This document shows positions 1 to 10,400 of a DNA stretch of 18,071 bases, in pieces. Position 1 is the stretch's first letter, and the number at the start of each line of letters is the position of its first letter. Source of the DNA: Candidatus Mcinerneyibacteriota bacterium (GTDB lineage: Bacteria; AUK180; JAQVHJ01); NCBI GenBank assembly GCA_030630935.1, contig DAOVMD010000011.1, positions 1-18,071 of the forward strand, given 5' to 3'. The notes below the pieces were generated by a model, which was given only the letters and a program-made list of their open reading frames with translations, made no database searches and had not been told where the DNA came from. A program made the translations under genes and the position numbers.

Positions 1-821
1 AAGGTTTCGAAAAATAACAGTTTGAAATCCAGCATATCTTTTTCAATTGGGTACTTAATCTTATACATATGATTAAGTTGAAGATTTTCATTTATTGACC
101 ACATCTCTTTTGCTTTATTTGAAATTGCAGGGAAGAATTTAATCGGCAGCTCGAACTTCTTAAAATTTCTACCAAGGAAATAGAAATAAATGAAAAAGTG
201 TTTTTCAAATGGAATAATAGATAAAGAATCAAGGTTTTTTGATATAATTGTATTAAAAACAAAATCAAAGAATAGATTCCCGGTTGAATCTTCAACTAAT
301 TTTAATAACATCTCCCGTGGTATGGGCTCAGCTACTAATTCTAATTGTGTCTTTGCCTTTTCTTTTTCACCTGAGATAATCAAGGTAATATCGGTTATAA
401 TTTTCTTAATAGTCTCAACATCAGAAATACAAACATTTAAATTGAATCCTGTTATCTTCTCAAGTTTTTTCAATGTTTCAAAATCAGTAGGGTCAGCAAC
501 ACAGATTGTAAGTTCATTCCCGGATTTGGACAAGGGCAGGATATTATAGGTCTTGAATGTCTCCTTAGGAATGAGGGATATTAACTCGATATCCACCATA
601 GCCTTTGTTATTGAAATTTGTGGGATATTGAATTGTTCATGGAGGACCCAGTTAATATCATCCTGAGTAAGAAAATCTAACTTAATTAAGGTTGAACCAA
701 GTCTCAAGCCAAATTCCTTTTGTTTTCCAAGGGCTTCCTTTAATTGGCCTTCTGAAATCAGTTCATTAGTAACTAAAATATCGCCTAATCTTTGATGCTG
801 AATTTTCTCATAAAATACCAT
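1..821 (-). CDS. GspE/PilB-like protein: MshEN domain plus divergent N2-like domain (partial, runs off left edge)
   Basis: An uninterrupted minus-strand frame starts at ATG 821-819 and is still open at base 1 (273 codons visible). Residues 10-31 contain RLGDILVTNELISEGQLKEA, the signature of the MshEN/GspE N-terminal domain of type II secretion and type IV pilus assembly ATPases, a domain that binds cyclic-di-GMP in some members. The domain continues to about residue 150 (for example LPLSKSGNELTICVADPTD, 96-114). Residues 183-273 follow the order of the GspE/PilB N2 subdomain, but the usual SDIHIEP motif reads DSLSIIP (198-204) and the RRLPQDGR-type segment is not recognisable. The Walker motifs would lie beyond the window. 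The Shine-Dalgarno is AGGAAGG, with a promoter just upstream. It is divergent from the giant TPR gene. It could be a true secretion ATPase, a degenerate relative, or a shorter MshEN regulator. The domain call is firm; the function is open. Confidence 0.82.
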   Translation of the reverse strand, partial: MVFYEKIQHQRLGDILVTNELISEGQLKEALGKQKEFGLRLGSTLIKLDFLTQDDINWVLHEQFNIPQISITKAMVDIELISLIPKETFKTYNILPLSKSGNELTICVADPTDFETLKKLEKITGFNLNVCISDVETIKKIITDITLIISGEKEKAKTQLELVAEPIPREMLLKLVEDSTGNLFFDFVFNTIISKNLDSLSIIPFEKHFFIYFYFLGRNFKKFELPIKFFPAISNKAKEMWSINENLQLNHMYKIKYPIEKDMLDFKLLFFET

Positions 822-846
822 CTCAATGCCTTCCTACTTTTTTTTT

Positions 847-875
847 AGTATATCACAGCATTCCTTTGAAGTCAA
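847..875 (-). promoter_or_regulatory. Sigma-70-type promoter for the GspE/PilB-like gene
   Basis: Read on the minus strand: -35 TTGACT (875-870), a 17-nt spacer, and -10 TATACT (852-847) preceded by TGA, giving a TGn-extended -10. The predicted transcription start near 840 leaves a leader of about 20 nt that carries AGGAAGG before ATG 821. The same promoter architecture recurs at two other gene starts in this window. Confidence 0.65.
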
Positions 876-933
876 GTATTTTATTGTATGAAATTTCCAG
901 GAGTAAACAATGTGGGAGATATACTTAGAAAGT

Positions 934-974
934 AGTAGGGGGTAAGGATCTTAACCCTGACCATATGAATTTAA
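934..974 (+). repeat. Palindromic intergenic repeat, copy 1 (AGTAGGGG-palindrome-CCCTGACCAT type)
   Basis: The layout is AGTAGGGG, then an imperfect palindrome around GGTAAGGATCTTAACC, then CCCTGACCATATGAATTTAA (955-974). A second copy at 17608-17649 has the same left edge and an 18/20-identical right edge (CCCTGACCATTTGAACTTAA), but a different self-complementary centre. Conserved edges with an exchanged, still palindromic centre suggest a repeat family selected for a hairpin. Confidence 0.6.
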
Positions 975-1009
975 TCCTTCCAAATGAAAATAAAAAAAAA
1001 GAGAAAATT

Positions 1010-1063
1010 TTTCACCGCCCCGAAGTGAATCCGGAGTTATCCCGTTTTTTCGGTGCGGTGAAA
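1010..1063. repeat. Long inverted repeat, 15-bp arms, copy 1 of a dispersed element
   Basis: The left arm TTTCACCGCCCCGAA-type sequence (1010-1024) pairs with the right arm at 1049-1063 with a single mismatch. The loop contains CCGGAGTTATCCCG. The segment from CGGAGTT through the T6 run to GCGGTGAA reappears at 17876-17909 with few differences. The neighbouring 15-mer CCGAAGTGAATCCGG is present there in inverted orientation (17856-17870). It could act as a bidirectional terminator or be a miniature mobile element. Confidence 0.6.
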
Positions 1064-1110
1064 TAGTTATTCTTTTATTGTTTTAATTTGTCTTGTAAAA
1101 AAAATGATAT

Positions 1111-1173
1111 TGAAGCAGTCGCTACGCTCCTGGACGCAGGCTAGATCTTGCTTCGCTGCGATGCGCAATGACA
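1111..1173. repeat. Probable dispersed GC-rich intergenic repeat
   Basis: A patch clearly richer in G+C than its surroundings contains two similar segments, GTCGCTACGCTCC and TTGCTTCGCTGCGATGCGC, ending in GCAATGACA. Sequences of the 'cttcgct...gcgcaatgac' type are common dispersed intergenic repeats in several low-GC bacterial genomes. This is recognition from memory, and no second full copy occurs in this window. Confidence 0.4.
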
Positions 1174-1334
1174 ATAAGTCGTTTTCTAATTATAATTACA
1201 AGTCTTTTAAAAGTCACTGTTAAAATTTTCTTTTTTTTGTTTTTTTTTCATTATATATAATTCTTCTTGTTTTTTTACCAACTTTTTTGGATATAAACCT
1301 TTTATTTTAATGTTCTGAGAGTTTGATTTTTTTC

Positions 1335-1363
1335 TTGACTTTAATTACTAATTCTGTTACTAT
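1335..1363 (+). promoter_or_regulatory. Sigma-70-type promoter for the giant TPR gene
   Basis: -35 TTGACT (1335-1340), a 17-nt spacer, and -10 TACTAT (1358-1363) with TG at 1355-1356, giving a TGn-extended -10. The predicted start of transcription near 1370 lies inside the upstream extension of the open frame, so that extension (1323-1403) cannot be translated from this transcript. This supports the ATG at 1404. Confidence 0.6.
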
Positions 1364-1393
1364 TACACAATATAGTAAAGAATCGAAGTTTTC

Positions 1394-1406
1394 GGAGGAA
1401 TCAATG
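1394..1406 (+). promoter_or_regulatory. Ribosome binding site fixing the TPR gene start at 1404
   Basis: GGAGGA (1394-1399) stands 4 nt before ATG 1404-1406. The open frame extends 27 codons further upstream to a TTG at 1323, but that TTG has no Shine-Dalgarno and lies upstream of the predicted transcription start. Confidence 0.85.
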
Positions 1407-4400
1407 ATTGATTATAGTGATGTCCCTTTAGAAAAGCAAATTCAGGATACAAAGGAAGAGATAATTGCTCATGGTGAGAGCTTTGAATTATTAAGTCGGA
1501 TGGGCGACTTATATTATCGACTTCCTAACCTTCAATTAGCTTTAGAGTGCTTTTTCAAATCGACAGAGTTTAGTAAAGATGTTCCTGATATCTATGGAAA
1601 GATAGCAATGATTTATACCGAGATGCTTGATTTCGAGAATGGAATAACATATCTGAACAAAGCCATTGCATTAGATCCTTCACAACCTGAATTTTATACA
1701 TTAGCTGGCGAGATTTACGAGGAGCAGGGTGAGATTGAAGAAGCTATTACATTTTTCAAGAAGGCGCTTGAGCTTGCCCCTGATAATAAAAAGATAATAA
1801 TTTCACTTGGTGATATTTATCTCAGGAATAACCGTACTGATGATGAAGCAATTAATATTTATGATAAAATGATTAAACTAGGTCGAGTAGATGCCAGAAT
1901 TGAGAAAAACATGCTGGATTATATTATGCAGATGGATGAAGTTAAGGAGGCGCATTTACCGATTCTTGAGAATGTTTATAAGAAAGATAAGAACATAGTA
2001 GTTCGCGGTAAGCTATCGGAAACTTATTTTCGATTAAATAGAACTGATGATCGTGCAAAGGATATTTATAATGATATTTTAAAGGAAGACCCGGATAATC
2101 TTCAGATCTTAGAGATTGTTTCAGATATTCAAGCCAAGAGCAATCTGATGCGGAAGGAAGACATTATTTTATATAAGCGTGCCTTTGAACACAAGGTTGC
2201 GCGGGAAGCAGTAATCAGGACTTTAGGTAAATATTTTATCAAGAAATATCAGATTGATCCTTTCTCGATAAGTGTACTTGAGAGATATTATCAATATGAA
2301 CCTGAATCAGAGCAGCTTATCAATATTCTTGCAGAGGCTTTCATTATACGAGATGAGTTGAATGAATTTGAGAGGAAAATTTTAAAGAAAGCTTATGTAT
2401 TAAATCCTGAATCAAAGAAGATTTTCTTAAAGCTGCTTCATTTAGGTGAACCTATCACAGCAGTTGGAGATAGTTCATTAGAGATGTATGAGAGACTTTA
2501 TGAAGATGACCCTGAAGATACGGATGTTATAACAATTCTTGGAAATGCTTACTTGAACTCGCGCAGGGTTGATATAGAAGCAATTAATATTTATGATAAG
2601 TTACTTAAGCTGGAACCGGAGAATAAAAGATTAATTGAGGTTCTGGCAAATAAATATGTTGAGATGAACTTAATTAGTCCTATTTCCCTGGAAGTATTCG
2701 AGAAAAGTTTTTTACTGGGGAATAGAGATGAGAGACTCTTCGAGATCTTATTCAATAAATTCTTCTCAGATGATAGGTTTGATAATCTTGCCATTCAACT
2801 TTATAAGGAATATTTCGAGAAATTTCGAAGTCCTGATTCCAGGAAGAAAGTATTAAACTTTCTTTTACCGAAATTTGAAACGGGGAAATATGTCCCTGAA
2901 GACTTAGAGTTCAAGCAGGAATTATTAAAGAATTGGTTATTTCTTCATCCGGAGAACCCCACAGTTCAAAAAGAGTTATTTGATATCTACAATTCAGTCC
3001 AGGCTTTAGACGAGACTGCTTTAAACCTCTACAAAATAATTTATAATACTAATCCCAAGGATATTGATAATCTTCTAATGTTAGCCAGGAGTTTCATTAA
3101 TCGTGGAACAATAAATGATGAAGTTGTAAAGATTTATATGGAAGCATATCCTCATATGCAGGATGAACCAATGTTAATTCTTTTACTTGCAGAATATTTC
3201 AGGGGTTCAGAGCAGAAGGATGATTTTGCAATCCATATAATTGAGAAGGCCGCGGAGTTAGAGAAAGACGGTTATAAGGCCAAGGGTAACATTGAGGATC
3301 TTTGTAAGATTTATCTTGGTAAGCAGAGAAAAGACGACGAGGCAGTCAAGATTTATAAAGATTATCTCGCGATTGACCCTAAAAATATCCCTGTTGTATT
3401 AATGCTCTCAGAGATTTATATTGAAGAAGATGATACATCAGATGAGGCAATGAACGTATTAGAATTAGGATATGGTTTTAAGCGTGACTATGCAAATCTA
3501 ATTAAATTATTAGCTAAATGCTTTTCAATCAGGGAACGGCAAGATGAGTTTGCATTTGAGGTTTATATCAAGGCGACTGATTATGGTTACCGTGAAAGTA
3601 GGATTATTCGATTAATTTTAACAAAGTTTATTCCCGAAGAGAGGAGCGATTCTGCTGCCTTAAGAATTTATGAAGTTGCTGAGGAATTAGGAATAATTGA
3701 TAGTAGTTTATACTATCTCATGGCAAAGTTATATTTTAATGATGGTAACTTTGAGAAGCTCATGAATATCCTTGATATTGTACAGCAGCAGCCGATTGAA
3801 TCCCCGGAAATAGTTTTATTTATTGCAAAGAGTTATATGGAGATCGCAGAATTTGATACTGTCACCCAGGTCATTTTGAATTTTGAACAAAAAACCCCGC
3901 AACTCCTTGTAATGCTTGCATACAGTTACTATCATAAGGGTGATTATGTAAACCTTGGTAATACTCTTGCGGAACTTTTTGAAGCGGATTACTCACCACC
4001 TCATGTTACGGAGATGTTTTCAGATTATTTTTATTATATAATTCAGGATATGAAGAAAGCGAAAGTTCCATTATCGAAATTAATTGCTGATGACGACCTT
4101 ATTGATAAGGAAGTTTTAATTAAGCTTGCGCGAATAAATTTTGTTTTAGAAGACTTCCAGGAATCCTTAAACTTGTACCAGCGCCTCCTGAAGACTGACC
4201 CTGAATTTATAGAAGCTTATCTTAAGATATCAGAGATTTATCTGAAGAAAGAACAATATTATGAGGCTCTGGATTTCTTAAAGAAATTGATTATTAAAGG
4301 ATATCATTCTCCAACTGTTTATATTAACATTGGTGATATTTACACTAAATTGGAGCAGGTAAACAGGGCAATTGATGCATACGAGAAGGCCATTGAAATT

Positions 4401-7400
4401 GAACCTAATAATGTTAAGTTTCATTATAAATTAGGTTATTTATATGTTCAGGAAGATTTAAAGGAATTTGCAATTGAGCATTTTAACAAAGCTCTTATTT
4501 TAGAAGATGATGATGCTGAGATCCTTCAGACACTTGCCGTAATTTATTATGAAGAGGAAAACACATCCGAAGCCGCCAAGGAAGTTTACGAGAAGTTATA
4601 TGACCAGAACCCTGGTAATATTGACATGAAGCTCATGCTTGCGCGGATTTATGCCATTAAGGGCCGGAATGACCCCGAAGCAATTGAGATGTATGAAGAT
4701 CTTATTAAGAATGATAAATCAAGTTATGAAATTAACCAGAGATTAAGTGAATTTTATATTTCTCAGAATATAAGTTCTCCGATTGCAATAAAATTAATTC
4801 GAAAAACCTTTGGTGAACGTACAGATAATAAGGTAATCCTTGACTATCTTGGGAATTATTATATTTCGAGGGAAGAGATTAATGAAGAAGTTGAAGCGGT
4901 ATACATGGAATTATTTAAGGAAGGTAAATGGAAAGAGAAATCCGGATATCTACTTGCAAAGGTATATACAAAACAGGGGAAGTATGAAGAAGCAATCCCA
5001 TACCTTGAAGAAGTTATCTTTATTAATCCATATAATGAGAATATTTATATTTTGCTCGGTGAAATTTATTTCCATATTGAGAAATATGATTTATCTAAGA
5101 AAAGACTTAACAAAGCAATTCAATTAAACCCCAAAAACTCAGAAGGTTATTATCTTTTAGGCTTAGTAGAAGCAAAGCAGCAGAATAAGATGTTTGCAAT
5201 TGACTTATTGAAGAAGGCATTAGAAATTATGAATAGGGGAGTTTATATCGCTGCACTTGCTCAGATTCATCATGATCTTGACAAGATTGACGACGCGACG
5301 ACTTTAATGAAGAAGGCAATTAAAATTGCCCCTGAGATTGTCGAGAATCATTTCTTACTTGGTCTATGGTATTTTGAAACTGAAGAGAATGACCGGGCTC
5401 GGGAGTATTTTAACTACTGTATTAAAGCAGACCCGAGTAATATTAAGTATCAAATTTATCTTAACAGGAATCTCTCAAAATTAATGATGTTCCAGGAAGC
5501 AATTAATAATCTTGCTAAATTAGAGATGCAGAAGGAAGTTCTAATTGAACTCGGTAAAATTTATATACTTGCAGGTCGACATGACGAAGCGAAGAGTGTT
5601 TATTCAGAAGCTGTAGGTATCGATCCAAATTGTATTGAAGCCCGGGATGCATTAGGAGTAATGTATTTCGATATTGATAAATCATTCCAATCAGCAACAG
5701 GTGAATTCGAACAGATTCTAATGATCGATGAAGAGCATCAGAATGCAAATTTATATTTGGGCCGGTTGGAATATTCTAAACAACCCAGAAATTATCAATT
5801 AGCAATTAAGCATTGGGAAAAGGTTGACAGGATTGAAGATTCTAAAACAAGATTTGCTTTCGGTCATTCATATTTCCAAATGAGGAATTTTTCCAAAGCA
5901 CTTTCAACATTACTGAAACTTTCTGCGGTTGAATTTAATCCTGACGCATTATTACTCCTTGGTAAAATCTATGAAGAACTTGGTGATTATCAGAATGCAT
6001 TTAATATTTACAAAAAGATAATTGATAAGGAGAATAAATATCAGAATGCCTGGTATTGCTTAGCTGACCTTACTGATAAGCTTAATCAGATTGATGATTC
6101 TAAAGATTATTATACATATATCATTACAAACATTAAGAAGGACCCTGAAATTTATAAAAGGCTCGGTGAATTATTCATATATCACTTTGCAAATAATAAA
6201 TTTTCAATCGAAGGATTTGAAAGATATGTCGAGTTGAAATATAAAGATAATATTACAAAAATTCCCCCGGACCTGGTTCGGATAATTTCTCTTGTCTATC
6301 TGAAAGAAAAAGACTTCCAGAAATCAAGGAATTATGCTGCAACCCTCACAAAAGGTAAAGATTTTACTGAATTTATTCTGAGTATAAATAATTATCAAAT
6401 GGAGGACTGGGAACTTTGTTATAATCACCTTAGCATTTTATCTGAAAGATATTCAGCACAAAAATGGTTTATTCCATATCAGATCACTTTAGCAGAAGTT
6501 CAGGAGTATCGAGGGAAGTATGCGGAAGCTTTAAAGATTTATGAACAGGTCTTATTATTGGACCCAAAACTTTCAGAAGAAATTTATTTTAGATTTGCAC
6601 ATATCATCTACAATCTAATCAGGGAAGTAAAACGTAGAGAATGGGTACATTCAATCAAGGAGAAAAAACCCAAGAAAATTGATAATTTCATTATGGATAG
6701 TATTGAAGAAATTATCAAATTAGTTCAGAAATCCAAGTTATTAAAGAGGACGGAAAAGCAATTTTCTTCAGAAGAAACATATCTTAAAATTCTTGCGAGC
6801 TACAGTTTATCAATCAAGGATTTTTCCTATGCAAAGAAGAGATATAAAATACTCTCTAAGAATGATAAATTTGAGGTATTTGGAAAGATTAAACTTATTC
6901 AGACGGAATTCCTGAATAAGTTAGACTCTAATAAGGGTTCAAAATCAAAGAAGAAACCTGATTACACAAAATATGAAAAGGAACTTTTAAAAGTTTTAAA
7001 AGCGTCTCCGGATAATTATGACGGTGTCTTATTAAAATATGAGTTGAAAAAGCAGAGGAATAAGCAGAAAGCCATACAGATTCTTCGAGATGCCTTCTTT
7101 AAAATAAATGATCCTGGTAAGAAGATGGATATCCTGATGAGAACAGTTGATGAATTATTAAAGCTTGGTGATAATGAGAATTCAATTCAGATTCTAAAAG
7201 ATGTTTTAACTTCTGCCCCCAAATTTATTCCTGCAATTATCAGGTTATCAAAAGTTTATTTTAATATAAAGGATTACAAGGAAGCTTCTAAATATATTGG
7301 GAAACTACCTTTTATTTTACATCTTGAAGATGAATTTTTCATAATGAAACTTGTAACAAATTTCAATCTTAATAACTATACTCAGGTTCTTGAACAATTT

Positions 7401-10400
7401 GTATTTACCGATTTCTCAATGGATATGTGGCTTGAAGATAATCCGAATTATTTTATTTATGTTGCGTATTCTCTTTTTAAGCTGGGTTCAATCCTCAAAG
7501 CACATGAGATAGTTGAGAAATATAAAGCTGATAATCGAAATGAAGATTATTATCTTTATTATCCTGAGATGCTTCAATTCAAAGATGATAAATCTACTGC
7601 AAACAAGTTACTACTTGAGGGTATAAAAGAATTTTCAAACTCAATAAGAATAAAGAAACTTTATATTGATAACCTTATTCTCATGGAGAAGTATCATGAT
7701 GCAGAAACTTTTTACAATACTTTTAATGACGAATTAAAGAATGATTCAGAAGTCTTATTTTCAATTGCTCAGCTTGAGGAGAAATTAAAAGATTATTCTT
7801 CAACTGAGAGTATGTTAATAAATATCCAGGAAAAGCTTAAAGACCCACTCAAGGGTGAAGAGCTTCTAGCAAATGTATATATAAAAACTGGAGATATAAG
7901 TAATGCAATTAGATTACTTGAATCAGTTCGAAAAAAGTATGTTGACAGATTTGATACAGTTAAAGAGACATTAATTCCACATCTATATTTATTTTCAAAA
8001 GACCCTCTGAGTATTGAGAGAATTAAATTATTTGAAAAGATTAAGGACTTGGACTATAAACTTGTAGAGTTATATCAGACGCATAAGGAATATGATAAAT
8101 TTGAAGATACCGTTAAGTCTCTAATTGATCGATTTCCCAATGATACAGCTCTCTATTATAAAATTATTAAAATCAGGATTGAAAAACTTGATGAACCACA
8201 AGGAACTATTGATTATATCAACTCAATCTTAGACTTTTCGCCTGATGCACCTGAAGCAAAGTATTATAAGGCTTTTATTTATTCCAATATCCTTAATGAA
8301 ACTGAGAATGCTTTGGATCTAATGAAAGAAGTTATCAGCAAGAAGGAAGAGGTAAAATACCTGATTCTTTTAGGTGAGATTTACCTTAAGATGGAAAGAA
8401 CCACGGATGCAGTTGATATGTTCTCAATTGTAATTGAAAGAGAACCTGAGAATTTTAAAATATATAAACTCCTGAGCGAGATAGAATTTAATGCAGAGAA
8501 CTTTGATAAATCTCTTGAGTTAATTAATAAAGCAATTGATATGGGCCTGAATAAAGATGAGGTTCTTGAGCAGATGGCTAATATCTATGTTAATACAAAT
8601 CGATATGAAGAAGCGATTGCAGTTTTTGAAGAGTTATTAGATAAGGGAATTGGTGAAGGTAATATTCATGCACAGCTTGGTGCGGCTTATTTAATGCTTG
8701 GGAATAATGTGAAAGCACAGCAGAATCTTATGCATTCAATTGAACTTGATCAAAGTGCCGGGGAGTGTTTTTTCAAGATGGGAGAGATATTCCTTAAACA
8801 AAAGAAATTTGTCCAATCAATTAAAACTCTTGAGAAAGCTAAGGAGAAAAAGTTTGATGATCAGAACCTGCATTTTTATTTAGGGGTTGCTTATCATAGT
8901 ATTAAGAAGGAAGACCTTGCCCAAAGAGAATTTGAGATTGCATTGCAGGATCAGCGTGACGACTATTTCGTTCACAAATACCTTGGTGAAATTTATTTCT
9001 ATCAAGAGAAATATGAGAAAGCCGCGATTGAATATTCCAGGGCTCGTGAGATTAACCCGAAGAAAATCGAAATTTATTCTTTTCTTGCTCGATCTTATCT
9101 TGAGACTAAAGAGTACCAGAAGGTCATTGAGTTGGTTGATTATGTTTTGAAATTTGAGAAGCAAAATATTCAATTACATATTATGAAATGTTCAGCTTTA
9201 TTCCAGCTGGAGAAATATGAAGATGCAGAGAAGATACTAACACAAGTATTGAAAGTTGATTCAAATAATCAGGACGCTTTAAATCTAATTGGTAAAATAT
9301 TCTTCTCCCGTGAATTACATAATGAATCACTTAGATATTTTGAGAAGTCTTTAGAACTTAATCCAAATAACTTTGATGCATTGAAATACTCAGGTATGAT
9401 TAATCTTCATAAATTCCGCCTTAAACTTGCAGAAGAGCAGCTGTATAAAGCTCAATACTTATTCAATGCGGATCCTGATATTCCACTCCTGCTTGGGAAT
9501 ATTTTTATGAAGGAATCCAAATGGATCGATGCAATTATTCAGTTTAGAAAAGCAATAAAATTAAATATCACTAATTATGAAGCCTTTGTAGGTTTGGGCG
9601 ATATTTATCAATTTAAGCAGCGCTGGCCAGAAGCAATCCAGGAATACGAGAGGGTACTAACGTTTAATTATTACCTTCCTAATATCCATTATAACCTCGG
9701 TAGATTATATGAAAAGATTTCGATGCCTGATAAAGCGGAGCAATATTATCGTCAAACAATCAAAATGGACCCTGAGAATTATTCAGCAATGGAGAAACTC
9801 GGATTATTATTAATCTCTCAACACAGATATAATGAAGCTCTGACTTTTGTAATAAATGCTCTTACAAAAGAACATGATAATGTAAAAATTATGATTCAGT
9901 TAATTGACTGTTATCGTAATTTAGACCAACTTGACCAGGCAAAGAAAATTCTCAATCAGGCAAGTGAACTTGCCCCGGATGATTTTGATTTAATTAAGGC
10001 CTGGGGTGATTACCATCTTGATCTTGAGAATCTTAAAGATGCAAGGAAGAGTTATGAAGCATTAATTCTGAAAGACCCTGATTATATCCCGGCATTACTT
10101 AAACTGGGTCATATCTATACAGGTTTGAAGGATTACGAAAAAGCAGAGGAGTTATATAAAAAGATAATTAGAATGACTGCTACTAGAAAGGATATTGCAT
10201 TTTACGGTTTAGGATTTCTTTATGAGGATCAAGGTGATAACGAAAATGCAATACAATGGTATCTCCGGGCGATTTCTGAGAATAATAATTACCTGGCTCC
10301 TTTATTACGACTGGGAAATATTTATTATAATGAAGGCAATTTTATCAGGTCTATTGATTATTGGGAGAATGCAATTAAACAAGGGGTTGACGAGACCGAA

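Larger units (their letters stand above)
822..1403. other. Divergent intergenic region, 582 bp, no gene
   Basis: No convincing coding frame lies here. The region holds the minus-strand promoter (847-875), a palindromic repeat shared with the right-hand spacer (934-974), a long inverted repeat also related to the right-hand spacer (1010-1063), and a GC-rich repeat-like patch (1111-1173). A T-rich tract (about 1225-1310) follows, then the plus-strand promoter of the TPR gene (1335-1363) and its leader. Nothing else is recognisable. Confidence 0.7.

Noticed and set aside
190-549. Plus-strand 119-codon open frame
   Set aside because: It is antisense to the GspE/PilB-like gene, whose minus-strand frame has a clear MshEN domain, promoter and Shine-Dalgarno.
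1323-1403. N-terminal extension of the TPR gene from TTG 1323
   Set aside because: It has no Shine-Dalgarno, overlaps the predicted promoter, and an ATG with GGAGGA lies in frame at 1404. The apparent hydrophobic start would also be a misleading signal sequence.
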